Source: Drechmeria coniospora
Taxonomy: Eukaryota > Ascomycota > Sordariomycetes > Hypocreales > Ophiocordycipitaceae
Assembly: GCF_001625195.1 (NCBI RefSeq)
Contig: NC_054389.1
Coordinates: forward strand, 2,170,001-2,234,000
Direction: 5' to 3'
DNA length: 64,000 bases
The notes below the pieces were generated by a model. The model had not been told where the DNA came from and did not search any database. It was given only the letters and a program-made list of their open reading frames with translations. A program made the position numbers and the translations under genes. Shown here one piece after another: positions 21,984 to 35,400 of this stretch (positions are counted from its first letter, which is position 1; the number at the start of each line of letters is the position of its first letter).

Positions 21984-24504
21984 ATGTCGGAGGAGCGAAG
22001 CAAGATATCGCTTCGCAGCGGCAAGCGAAAGGGTCGCCGCCCCGTCATCAGCTCACCGAAGCAGATCACGGGTCCCATTCCCCATTTTCCCGGTCAGGAT
22101 GCCATTTCCAAGGCGGGCCTGATGGACGCGGGCCTGGTCGATCCAGTACCGAGGCCTCGTGTCCGTCAAGGACCGGCTCCCGGCGGTAAGACGTCGGACC
22201 TCGTCAAGAAGCGGTACTCGACGCGCTTCAACAACCCGCCGCGCGACTTCAGCGCGACGGCGCCTCCGCTGCCCGCCCTGCCCACGACGGACAAGTACGA
22301 GTACGAGTATGAGCAGAAGGAACGGCGGCTGCCACCGTCGCGGGCCGGAGCTGTTCCCCTACCAGACATCAAGGCCCTTCGCGACCCCAACCTCGTGCCG
22401 GACCAGTTCGTCTCCGCCGTCCTGGGCAACGCGACCGAGGACCAGCTCTACGAGTTCGAGCAGGCCCTGCGGAAGCTCAAGAGTCGTGCGGCGGCCGACC
22501 TGCAGCAGAACTTGATGCAGAACCGGACCCAGTTCATCAAGATCAGCAAGGAGGCCGAGAAGCTCAAGGACGAGATGCGCTCCCTCCGCAACCTCATGGC
22601 CGAGCTCAAGACCAACACGACGGCCCTGCGGGCCGCCTCGATGAAGGGCGATGACTTTTCCGCCGTTTCGGGACCCAGCTCCGCCGCCGTCGGCCTGAGC
22701 AAACGAGACAAGCGGAGCTCCGTCGCCGACAGGAGCGCCCTCTGGAACTCGCAGGTGCAGGCTCTCTACAAGAACGTCGAAGGCTCGCAAAAGTTTCTGC
22801 CCAACGCCGCCGGCCGACACGTGGTGCAGAATGCGGGCCCCTGGATCGAGCTCGACAACGCGACCTACAAATCCCGCAGGGCGATGCAGATCTTCCTCCT
22901 CAACGACCATCTCCTCGTCGCCTCGCGCAAGAAGCGCAAGGTCGATGCCCCCGGCGCCGACGGCCGAGGCCCCCTCGTCAAGCTCGTCGCCGACCGCTGC
23001 TGGTCCCTCATGGACATCGACGTCGTCGACCTGCTCGGCGCCGGGGAGTCGTCGGCCGGCCGCAACAAGCTCGCGGACGCCATCATGGTCCGCTGCGGCG
23101 GGCAAGAGTCGTTCATCTACCGCACCGAAAAGGCCGATGACGTGGAGAAGAAGACGCTCCTTTTGAACGTCCGCAAGGCCGTCGAGGAGCTGCGCAAAGG
23201 GCTGCAGTCGGAGATGGAGGCCAACAACAAGACGCGCGAGACCATCAACTACTTTGCCTCGCGCGACCCGGGTCTGCTGCAGAGGACGGAGCTGCTGGAG
23301 ACGCTGTCGAGCGTCAAGGACATGCTCATCGAGGTGGACGGGAAGCAGCACAATCTACGCTGGGTCGAGGGCGAGATGGACGAGCTCGACATCGACGTCG
23401 CCCTCCAGCGGATCGAGCCGGCCGTGGCGCGGGTCGAGAAGCTCAAGGGTCTCGCCCGCAGCCTCAAGGGCAACGCCGTCGCCCAAGACTTTATCAACTT
23501 CAAGGTGGACCAGAGGTCGTCCAAGCTGGCGGCCATCATCGTGAGCGACATCGAGATGACGCACAACGAGCAGAGCAGGACGAAGCGAAATGTCGGCTGG
23601 CTCACGAGGCTCGGCTTCGAGGACAAGGCCAGGGAAGCGTACATCGCCGGCCGGACCGCCATCATTCGCAGAAGGGCAAGGTATGTCTGCACGTGTCCCC
23701 GAAAGGGGACGGACGATGAGTCGCCCACTGACCCAATCAACCGGTAGACAATGCATATTCCAGGGAGACCTCGCCGTCTACATATGGCAGCTCTCGTTTG
23801 TCTACTTCACCATCATCCACAACACGGTCCGGTGCTTCCAGGCCTGCTTCCCGCAGCCCATCATGAGCGTCTGCGTCAAATGGGCGAGGGAACAGGTCGA
23901 TGCCTTCAATCTCATCTTGGCGAGGCAGCTGAGCAGCACCCAACAAGGCGGCCCCGTCTGGACCTTGTGCATCGAAAGGGCCAAGGAGCATTCGAGGAAG
24001 CTGTCGGAAGTCGGCCTCGACTTCGAGGACCTTGTCGGACGGAGTCTCGAGCTGGAGGCTGCCGCCGAGGCATCGAGAGGTACGGTCAAGGCGACGGGGA
24101 AGGGAACGGGAAACGGGCCCGGAAAAGGGACCGGGAAGGAATCGGGGGCGGGGAAAGGGAAGGTGACGGGGAAGGTGACGGGGAAGGTGATGGGGAAGGT
24201 GACGGGAATGGTGACGGGGACGGGGACGGGGACGGGGACGGGGACGGGGACGGGGACGCCTACGAGAACCGGGACGCCCATGAGAACGGAGACGCCCACG
24301 AGAACGGAGACGCCCACGAGAACGGAGACGCCCACGAGAACGGAGACGCTCGCAAGAACGGAGACGCCCACGAGAACGGAGACTCCCACGAGAACGGAGA
24401 CGCCCGCTAGAACGGAGACTCCCACGAAACTGAACACGGCGACTGCTGCCGCTCGCCGAGTTAGGGAGCCATCACCGGCTGCCGTGGGACTGGGCCTTTC
24501 GTAG
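21984..24504 (+). CDS. EXO84: Exocyst subunit Exo84 with a low-complexity C-terminal extension
   Basis: Tethers secretory vesicles to the plasma membrane as part of the exocyst. Exons 21984-23680 and 23748-24504; the 67 bp intron 23681-23747 has donor GTATGT and acceptor TAG. 817 aa. A basic N-terminus is followed by a Vps51/Exo84 helical region (about 130-230; LVPDQFVSAVLGNATEDQLYE split over two short motifs), a PH domain (about 273-405; WIELDNATYKSRRAMQIFLLNDHLLVASRKKRKV region), and the helical cullin-repeat part ending DFEDLVGRSLE near 668. From about 675 to 817 the protein is a Thr/Gly/Pro repeat tail (GTGTGT, then TETPTR units) encoded by minisatellite DNA, which I do not know from other Exo84 proteins. 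The tail lies in the frame that follows directly from exon 2, so it is translated unless another intron exists. Confidence 0.93.
24164..24428 (+). repeat. Coding minisatellite in the EXO84 3' end
   Basis: Three nested tandem arrays: 12-mers (ACGGGGAAGGTG) at about 24164-24206, hexamers (ACGGGG) at about 24213-24255, and an 18-bp unit (ACGGAGACGCCCACGAGA) repeated about nine to ten times from 24256 to 24428. Unit lengths are multiples of three, so the frame is kept; the 18-mer encodes TETPTR. Other frames on both strands stay open for the same reason. Confidence 0.9.
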
Positions 24505-25710
24505 TAACGATGACGATGGGCGCCGTGCGATGTGATGCAATGGCTCAACGATGGCCTTTGTCGCGCACGTGGAAGGAGGCAAGCAAAAATGGACGGAACG
24601 AGTTGTAGAGTGCGGCAATTCTGTGTCGCATCGATAAAGAATGACAACGCACGGGGGTGTACGGGCGACGGAGGGAGTCGGATGATACGCAATGATGATC
24701 ATGATAATCCATAATGAATGTACTCGAGTACATGTACAACTATGAGGGCACCAGCCACAGCTCTGCAGCCACAGAGCTGGCATCTTTACCTTCGTTCTCC
24801 ATATTCCTCCAATCCGCCATGCAATGTACAAGCACAGTGTACTGCGGGTTGTACCCAGTACCAACAAATACGGGTGGGTACGAGGGATAGGTACCAGTAG
24901 TGTACCAGTACATGTGCCTCTAACGAGGTCCCAGCAGTCATGATGCCGAGGCCACGCGTGCCGCAACGGCCGCTCCCAGATACGCTGCGTTCGAGAGGGG
25001 GAAAAGAGCAGCATCGATGGGCACATGAGCATTGAAGCTCCATCGGACGTTTTCTGAATATATTTGACGGAATAGCATCATTTTTGTGCGCTCATGCAGC
25101 TGCGTACTCGGCTCAAACAACGCACACCCTGATTTCCTTGTGGTTCGCTCGTTTTCGTTGGCGCCACAGCGGCCAGCGCTGCAAGCTAGAGATTAAGCGA
25201 GGCTCCCCAGCAATCTCGACTGGGAGCAGGCGCCTAAACCTACCGGTCCTCTCCTGGTACTACGGGGTACCTGGTACTTGCCTCCTGCTGCTTCTGGCTT
25301 CTGGTGCATCCAGCAGACGCAGAACGTAGAAGCCCCCCCCTCCCCTTTCGACCTTGGGACGACACCACCTCAGAATTAGCATCATCATCACAAACCAGCA
25401 TCGACCCCCCCCCCCCCCCAGCAAACCGCCCCCCCTCCCTTCACTTGTGGAAAAAAAAAGTGACTACGACGACGACGACGACGACGCACAGCACTAGACG
25501 ACGAAGGCGACAAGCGAATCGGATCAAGCTCGGACTCTCGACATACATACCCTCCCTATCAGCTCACGGTCGAGCCACGTCCTCCCTTCCCTGCCTCTAC
25601 CCCACCGATCGCGACACCAGCTGTGACGGCAACGTCATTTTTTTCTCCCCTACCGCCTTCTCCGCTCCCATCTCTCGACGTCGGCGCCGAGCTCGCGGCA
25701 TCGCAACGCC
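24505..25710. other. Intergenic EXO84/PP2A
   Basis: About 1.2 kb. GTAC words at 24715-24910. A C/A-rich leader with C runs (25404-25419) and a CGA trinucleotide run (25467-25487) precedes the PP2A start, probably its 5' UTR. No gene recognised. Confidence 0.5.
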
Positions 25711-27335
<1,625 letters not shown>

Positions 27336-27930
27336 TATTGCCAAACCTAGATGTTCAGATAACGTTGGGCGAGGACGGAGGCGGTAGACGGATGGAACGG
27401 AGAGGGGAGGTGACACGGCGACTGTGTACAATTAATCTTGATGCCAACACACGGACACAGCACCCGATCCGGCGAGTCTATACGCACCGTGAGGGGAGGA
27501 GGAAGTGAGAGACGGCGAGGGGGGGGTTCGGAGGGTTAGCACCGAGCACCGCGTGCATGTCTTGATGGGACTTTGCCGACGGGGCATTATAGAATCGGCA
27601 ATGCGAGCGAGGGATAGGGGAATAAGAAGAAGAAAAGGTGCGAACGGATGCTTCTCCCGGGGGCGTTGGCTGGCGTGATATCACGGACAGGGCTCGTCAC
27701 GAACAGAACTCGGTTGGACGCTTCACATTTGGATGTGTGTAGGCCATGACAGACGATGCTGCATTTCGCTACGCTACGCGGCACGTACGTCGCATGTGTA
27801 CATGGATGATGAGGAGCCAGGCCACTCATGGACTCCGATTGTTGAAGACAATATAACCGACATCAGCCGAGGCTCCCAACGGCACTACATTCCTTGACCC
27901 AGGCACCCATGGGTTCGTTCATTCGTTCAG
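27336..27930. other. Convergent gap PP2A/DUF3112 gene
   Basis: About 600 bp of presumed 3' UTRs. No repeat or gene recognised. Confidence 0.5.
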
Positions 27931-29204
27931 TCATACACGTTCGTCCGCGCCATGCTCGTCGGTCCGATGCAAACTCGGATAGTTCGGCTCAGCGGTCGTT
28001 CGGGTGTCGGGACGGAAGCCGTCGTCGCTGCCGGCCACCTTCTTCTCGGCTGTGACGTGGTCGGGGGCGAGGCGTGCGTAGTCGCCGGGCCGGTCGCTGC
28101 CGTCGGGGATCCAGAAGCGACGGTCGAAGCGGAAGAAGAGGTAGGCGTAAATGACGACGACCTCGATGGTGTAGTTGACGCAGTAGTAGGCGGCCTTGTG
28201 GTGAAACCAGGCAGGGTCGTTGGCAGGGCGGCGGATGTAGGCGACGGCGGCACGGAAGGCGGCGCCGAAGCACAGCAGGGCGGTGGTGGAGAGGACGAGG
28301 AGGATCTTGGTGCGCATGCTGCCGGTGCCGAAGCCGTCGACGGGCTCCTTTCGGGGCAGCAGAAGGGCGAGGAGGGTGATGGGGAGCGGGAGAAAGGCGA
28401 GGACGGCGAGGAAGGTGACGGCGAAGAGCTGAACGTCACGGATGCGGCCGAGGGCTTCTGGGTCGAGGGTGTAGAAGCTGCAGACGAGGGCGACGATGAC
28501 CATGACGAGGCAGGCGGCGACGGCAGCGTAGAGCAGCTTGAAGGCGAGCCGCAGGGGCCGACTCCAGCCGAGGGTGGGCTGGTGGGCACGCAAGAGGCGC
28601 TGGGCGAGGATGAGATTGACGACGAAGAGGAGGAGGACGCCGGCGTTGGCGAAGACGGAGGCGGCGATGGCGATGCTCGGGTTGGACGGGTAGCAGGCCC
28701 AGACGATGCGGAGGATGTTGGCGACGATGCGGGCCATGGAGAAGCCGAAGAGGACGCCGGAGAGGAGGAACTTGCGGCCGCGACGGTTGTTGCGCTGCAG
28801 GACCGTCATGTGGGCGGCGGCGGAGATGGCGAAGAGGAGCAGGAAGACGGAGGAGAGGGGGACATCGACGGTGGTGGTTGGTCGACCGCCGAGTGCGGCG
28901 CCCTGGGGCGGGTAGGGAGGTCCCTGCTTGGCGGTCGGTCCATGTTAGTCAAAAGCCTGTGAGTGACGCGGCAAGGGGGCGAACGATCAAGAAGAGACGA
29001 GGAAAAGGATGGGGTCTGGGGAAGCGGTGGGTGGAGGAGGAGGGGAGGAGGAGGAGGAGGGGAAGAGGAGGAGGAGAAAGTGGTGGTGGTGGTGGTGGTG
29101 GTGGTGGTGGTGACGAGGGCAACGGGTTATCGAGGACGTACCTGTACATGCTGCAAGCTCGTTGTCGGCGCCGCGGCGGCGGCGGCAGCTGTGGTGGCAG
29201 ACAT
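27931..29204 (-). CDS. Fungal seven-TM-type protein, DUF3112 family
   Basis: Multi-spanning membrane protein, 351 aa, function unknown; sometimes annotated as family C-like GPCR, which the sequence itself does not prove. Exons: 29204-29142 (Ala-rich, MSATTAAAAAAAPTTS) and 28923-27931; intron 28924-29141 (218 bp, donor GTACGT, acceptor CAG). The first exon was deduced because the frame of exon 2 meets a stop just upstream of the acceptor and contains no earlier Met before GPPYPPQGAALGG, a typical family start. Hydrophobic segments: PLSSVFLLLFAISAAA, the FLLSGVLFGFSMARIVANIL region, VFANAGVLLLFVVNLILA, LLYAAVAACLVMVIVALV, DVQLFAVTFLAVLAFLPL, ILLVLSTTALLCFGAAF and YTIEVVVIYAYLFF. The C-terminal tail is hydrophilic, cytosolic or lumenal side not determined. 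Convergent with PP2A. Confidence 0.8.
29081..29112. repeat. (GGT)n microsatellite in an intron
   Basis: About ten GGT units preceded by a GGA-rich tract (29033-29077), inside intron 1 of the DUF3112 gene. In the transcript this is a long ACC/TCC pyrimidine-rich tract. Confidence 0.9.
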
Positions 29205-31873
29205 GGCCTCGGGCATACAATGTAAATTATTATACGTTATTTCCGCCGAGCTTTCATGTAGTCATCGTCTTTGTCGTTTGTCGTTGTCGTTGTCGTTGTC
29301 GGCGCCGTTGCGGTCGGCGTCACGTGGAGACTTGCTGAACTGGCGGACTGGTCATGTATTGTCCAAGGCGATGATGGAGGGTAATAGCTGGCAACCAGCA
29401 GCACGAACGCTTTGTCCCACTTGCTCGTAAGAAGAATTTCGACTGCCGGATGTTTTCTCGCTGTTCGGACACGCAAAAGGTGGTGGGGGAAAGGGGGGGG
29501 AGAGGGTGTGCGACGCATTATGTATGTATTTTTTTTCATGTTCGTTGCCGTCGCATAAACATGGTGACGACCGGCCTTCGGACGGACTTTGTCGATGTCG
29601 GTGGTTCGTCGTTTGCAAGGTGCCGGCGATCGGAGGTTCGCGCGCCGGCAAAAAGCGGCGGGGGGGGGGCAGGGGGTCTGTGAGGGGAGTTGCTCGAGAT
29701 GCGATTGGCCGTTGGTCTTGGTCGGCAAGAACGGCACACCAAGTACTAAACTACCTAGCAAGTACTTACGTGGTGCTGGATTCTACTACTTGTACGTGCT
29801 GTAAACTCCTGCACCTACAGTGCATGTAATATTCTGTATTTCCTGCCATGGCAAGGAGTAATGATAACTACAGCACACCCAAGTAAGTACGGAGCAACTG
29901 TAGTATTAATAATGCCTGTTGTGTGCTGTAACTTTTGTAAGCTAACCTGCTTGTAAGTACGGAGTAGCACGAACAAGTACGGAGTACAGGTAGTTAGTAG
30001 TTGATGGGGCCTACTACCTCCTGTACGGTGGAACGTACAGTGCATGTGCACCATCGGTTCACTTGGTGACGGCTTGCGATGGCGACTGCGTGTCTTCCAT
30101 GCAACTACCTGCCACAGTAGCATCAACAGTGGGCTCAGACAGCGTCATGCTGCCAGTGCGGCGAGAACGTGTCTCTACTGTTTATTTCCACCGCACATGC
30201 ATGCGTGGTGAAAACGGTGGGCATCGTGTTGACGGCTGTGCCAAGAGCTCACCATCGAGCATGGGACGAACTATCTCTGCCATGTACCTGTTCGAGAGGG
30301 CTCTCGAGTGACAGCCAACGATTCCCATTCCTTACGCGCCGTGCTCAGCTTGCTGTAGCATCGCGCCGACGTGGTTCCTGTCCATGGTATTCTAGCCATG
30401 GCTACTGCCGAGAGGCTCCGCGTTCACAGGTGAGGATGGCCCGTACGCAGAGAGGGGAATGGTCAGTCGTCCTCATGAGTACTTGCCGGTGTGCCTCCAC
30501 GTTGACAGTATAGGTGCATCTCGACACCGTATGTCTGTGTTTATGCACTTCTTTGAGCACTTACCATACCATGTATTGGTATTACTACCCTCGATCGGGT
30601 CCAGAAGTCGATCAGGGCATTGAAGGTGTTCAAGTTATGCAAGTAACTGTACCTGCATGTACGGAGTACAGGCACTGTACTTGCATGTAAGTACGGAGTA
30701 CGGAGTAGGTGTACTTAATTACTCGGTGTCGGAGGTCGGAGGTTACCATCACCGCGAATCGCGGATGCGACGCCACGTGCCAGATTCCATATTACAAATC
30801 ATAAAGGTAGCATCTCCGTGCATGCAATAATAATACTTGTACTGTAAATAGGTGCCACTGGCCCAAGTGCCACGACAACGACCAACCTGGCTACCACATG
30901 TACCGTGCTTACAGTACTGTACAGTCAGTACGGTACAGTACATGTACTACTTCCTTACAGTATGTGTGCATTATAGGAACTTGTACGGAGCATTTTCGGT
31001 CACCAATCCAAGTGCTTGTGCTCCGCACTCCGCCCTGTCGTTGTCGTTTCCTGCCATGTTGCATCTCATGATAGACCGCAACATTATTTCCATCACCTTC
31101 GTCTTCAGTTCACGTCATTCCATAAGCAGACCAGCAGTGGCATTCGCCTCGTAGACATTTCACAGCACGCCAATACACCAAACCACCGTACGGCACAAGG
31201 ACAATCCAACACAAAACCGCTGGCTGGTGCATGCAGGGTAGCCCATGCCCTTTCACGCCAACGCTTTGTACAAGTCAAGGGGAATGAATGCTCCCACGCA
31301 GCACACTGCCGACTCGATTTCCGCCAACGTCCCCCCTGCGTACCAGAAAGAACACGCCAGCAAGTACGTGTGGTGGATGGACGTTGGATACCCGTAGCAC
31401 CATTTTGGGGGGGCGTGACTTGTCACGGTGCGGCCCCTAGACCCGGCGATTCTGTGCTGGGCGCGTCGTGCATGCAGCGCTACATTGTCCCAACCGACAT
31501 CATTGCCGTCTACACGGCATCCCCAGCCCATCCCCAGGAGACAGATGGAGAGCCGACCAGCCAGCCATCGACGCGACTGACCGCGTAGCAGGACATGGCA
31601 CTGCATGCCTAGGCCGACGAGCATACGGGCACATGCATGATGGAAATCTACAAGGGAAACCACGAAAGCCAGCAAGGCAATGGCGAACAAAGTGCGTGTT
31701 GGCGGGGAGAAGTGGACAGGCCGGTTTGCCTTCTTTGCTTCCTGCTGCGTCGCCACCGACGCCGGGACCGTCGCGAGGTCCGTTGTGCTGGAATCAAGTC
31801 CCGTCCTCTCTCGTCCTTCGCCTGCTCTCATCCGAGACTGGTACCGACATTTTCGGAATCAAGGTTCCTGCCA
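29205..31873. repeat. Gene-free stretch with GTAC islands
   Basis: About 2.7 kb. A GTCGTT-type tract lies at 29266-29302. GTAC islands at 29740-30045 and 30640-30990, including a near-palindromic run of GTACAGTAC-like words at 30913-30950. The open frames between 31016 and 31920 have no recognisable domain; those beyond 31637 lie partly opposite the secreted-protein gene. Confidence 0.55.
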
Positions 31874-32470
31874 TCAACCTGTGTCCGTCACCACCCGCAC
31901 CACGGGCGCGGTCGTTTTAGCGTGAGCGCATGTAATGTGGTGACTCGAGTAGGACTTGTTGGATGCTGGCGTCCATTCCGGGTCGTGCTCGTAGCTCTTC
32001 TCGCAGCTCAGCTTGACGAGCCCTACTGCCTCATACCACGTTCTTGTACCGCCGCAGTTCCAGAAGTGGTCAATCCGAAGCATCGAGTTCGAACTGCTGT
32101 AGGAAAATTTAACCGTGTCGCCATGGATTCCACCGGGAACATTGCACGCGTGGCGTATATTGCCATCGATGAAGTCGGTCGTATCGCTAGACCCAGCTAC
32201 GGCAGATTCCTCGCTGAACTGGGCCGAGCACTGGGCTTCGTAATCAATACCCGGGTGGGTGAGGGTAAAATTGATGGACCCGAACGCGGTATGAGCGTCG
32301 GGAGACGAAAAGGTATCCGATAAGCGGTAGTCGAAGTTGCTGATAGTCCACCAATGTTCCTTCTTCGTCCCGTCGTAACAATGGATGAAATGCCTCGGAT
32401 GGACGGCCTTGGAAGGAGAGGCGATGGCGGAGACGGCAACGAGAAAGGCGGCAAGGATGAAATTCATCAT
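31874..32470 (-). CDS. Small secreted protein with six cysteines, unknown function
   Basis: Single-exon gene, 198 aa. The start at 32470 (MMNFILAAFLVAVSAIA) gives a clear signal peptide with probable cleavage near the SPSKA/VHP region; the longer frame to 32635 is not needed. The mature part has six Cys (FIHC, EAQC, RHAC, FWNC, KLSC, HITC), a WWTISNFDYRLSDTF opening, INFTLTHPG (possible N-glycosylation sites NFT, NKS) and FWNCGGTRTWYEA. The W..-NF-Y, S-F-L and W-C pattern recalls secreted fungal proteins of the Alt a 1-like (AA1-like) kind, but I am not sure of that. It could be a host- or microbe-directed effector. It stands alone between the two largest gene-poor stretches of the window. 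Confidence 0.75.
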   Translation of the reverse strand: MMNFILAAFLVAVSAIASPSKAVHPRHFIHCYDGTKKEHWWTISNFDYRLSDTFSSPDAHTAFGSINFTLTHPGIDYEAQCSAQFSEESAVAGSSDTTDFIDGNIRHACNVPGGIHGDTVKFSYSSSNSMLRIDHFWNCGGTRTWYEAVGLVKLSCEKSYEHDPEWTPASNKSYSSHHITCAHAKTTAPVVRVVTDTG

Positions 32471-35400
32471 GGTAACGGGGGCGGGAAGACCTGTCGCGTT
32501 CCGACGGGAAGGTGCCTGAAGTGGTCGCGATGGGAGTCCGGAGAGGAGCTTCAGCAGACAGCAGAGCTGACGACCGGGAAGAAAGAAGGGGGGGAATCCT
32601 TGGCCTGTGTGCTTCGTTCCCGACTCGCCGACCAAGCACTTCCCTCACTGGCTGGTGTTGTGAGGTGATGGCGACAGACCAAAGCGAGCAAGGTAAAATG
32701 TAGCAGGAGGTCGGGATCGGTCTTCTTAAGCAAGGCGGAATAGAGGTAGGTAATAATATTACATACTTACTTATACAGTAAGTATTACTGACATGGAGTA
32801 CGGAGTTGTGCAGTAATGTACCATAAATACAGTACTCTGTAGGTGCAAGTACTCGCACACACAGTAATACTTACATACGAGTACATAAGTACAAGTTCAA
32901 GTACAGTATAACTGCTTAATACCAGTGAGGCTGGGATATCCCCATTTCCGCCGCTTTCGCCTGAATGAATCCTCAAAACCTCCACCCATCGGACGTGCAG
33001 TACATGTGAACTTGGTACTTCGGACCTTAGTAGCTACGGCCTGCCCTGAACTGTTCGAGTAGTAAGTTCTCACTTGTGCTTGCTGTTCAAGTATGATGTG
33101 TACACAGCACCCGTACTGTACAAGTACGTACGTAAGTAAGTATATCGAATTCAAGCCGTAGGTGTTAATAATCCGGAGAATACTCCGTACATGGGTGGGA
33201 TTTTTTTTTGCGAGGCTACCAAGTATAACCTGGGTACGGAGTCCTACTGTAAGTAAGTATTACTTAAGTATTACTTACCAAGGTAAACACAATTCAAGTA
33301 CACCCAAGTACGGAGTACTGAATACAGAATGCCCATGTACTTACAGTACTTGTGCAGACAGACAGACACCTGGTGGTATTATCATCATCAATTACTGTAT
33401 TACTTACAAGTACATGTACTCTGTACTTTCGGTAGACCTAAGTACACCTACAGTATAGTACGGAGTACACTAGGTTAAGTACAACTACGTCCTGCGATGC
33501 AAACCTAGGTTAGGCACGTTGCTTACTTAGTAGTGATACTAATTAGTTCATACCGATCAAGACTTATAATACCTGCACCTGTACCGAGTACCCCGTACGA
33601 ATCCAATACACGTGCCGGATGTACATATCACTGAACACATGCGATACTTAATACAAGTCGGCTGTTGTACTCGAGTACAAGTACTCCCTTGTGCGAAATT
33701 TCAGCAAGATTAAAAAAAACTCCCTACGTATACTCACTTACGTACGCTGATATGGGTATTGATAAGCTCTGCTGTTCAGTGTACACCTAGGCAACGCCCA
33801 CCGCCAAGATATATCGGCAACTGTTGTGGCCCTTTCTTTGCATGCAGGTAAGTACATAAGTACATGGGCATGAATAATTAGAGAGATGGCACATGCCGTC
33901 CTAACGATCGTATCGAAATGCTTTGCGCTGACAAGATGAAGCCGGGACCGCATTCTCTGCTCTTGAACATGGACAGGTAATTAATAGTTGTACATGTACG
34001 GAGTACTCCGTACGGAACACGTGTACACGTGATTAGATACATTGTACATAGGCACGCACGTACAGCACGAGTATACGCTGTAAGAGTTCGTGTTCTCGTG
34101 TACTTACTCCAGATGAATGAATCTACCTTCTAGCAGGCGGTTGAACCGTAGGTACTTGCAAGTAGGTGTGGATGTACTATGTAAGGAAGTACCGGTACTA
34201 TGTGCCTCGAATGCTCATGACACGTTACACAACACACGTACAGCACGGAGCACAAGTACATGTGCGGAGAGTACACACACACAATAACAGGTTCATCAAA
34301 AGATAGATGTGCAATACTTACATGTACGGAGTAGGTGTGCTCCGAACTGTAAGGATGTATTGGTGGTTGGATCCGATCTACAAGTACCTACTGCAGGTGT
34401 ATGTACTAGAAATAAGCACTGAAGTGCAAGTACATTAGCACACCATTACCGTAACTAAGACCGCTGGAGTTGACGTCGAGCATTCAAGGCGCTGTACGGA
34501 GTACGGAGAACTGTAAGTAAGGTACTTATGTACGTAGGAGTATCAGAACATGTATTACTTGCACCGTGCGTGCACGAGTACTGGCGGTACTTGTAGATGT
34601 AATTGTATACCTGCACGGAGCAGTATTACTGAGCAAGTATACTTATACTTATGCCAAGCACGCAGTACAAGTCCTGTACTTGCGGACTGTCCAGTCAATC
34701 AATCGCTATAACCCTTAACATGTGCACGCTCTAGACGGCAGGGCCTGAGACATGACATGACATGATTGATGCCCGGCAGTTGGAAAAGATTGAAAATTTG
34801 ACAAGCTGACCGAAGCGGAGACGGAATACAAACCAAGACCAAAACCAAAACAAACGTAACAGCCCTCCAGTCCCTCATCTCCCACGCAGCAAGCATCCTG
34901 GGCAGCCAGGGATGCCATGGCAAGCTAAGATGACAAGGCCCCAATCTGCCCTCCCTGTTCCAGTTCCAATCGAACACCACCATCCGTCCCCTCCGCTCCT
35001 CCCAAATTACAGTACTGGTGCGCACGGCTCGTCCGTCGTCGCTAGCGGCACCGCAGCCGCCATCTACACAAGTACTGTAAGTACTTGTACTTACATGCGA
35101 ACGATACAGAACAGGATGGTACATGCAGAGTAGGTGCCTACTAGGTACCTAGCTGATTACTGTTCGACGACATGTACTATTCAAGTGCGCTTGCCAAGTA
35201 CATGACAGATGCGGTACTTATTCCTTACCATTTACTCCGCACCTATACTTTAGGTGACATGAAAGTACTGTACACCCAGATGCACATGTACCCCGTACAC
35301 TTACTTGCAGTTGTACATGTACTTGTAGGTATCCGCCCGAGCCGTTCTCCTCATTGTTTCTGCCCTGCCTCTGACAGGCTGAACTTGTCCATGCCAATGT

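Noticed and set aside
23751..24692. Alternative open frames across the EXO84 repeat (GDGEGD-type and VSVLVG-type proteins)
   Set aside because: Repeat units divisible by three keep all frames open; only the frame continuous with Exo84 has conserved sequence upstream.
31637..32323. 228-codon plus-strand frame
   Set aside because: Mostly antisense to the secreted-protein gene, which has a clear signal peptide and cysteine pattern.
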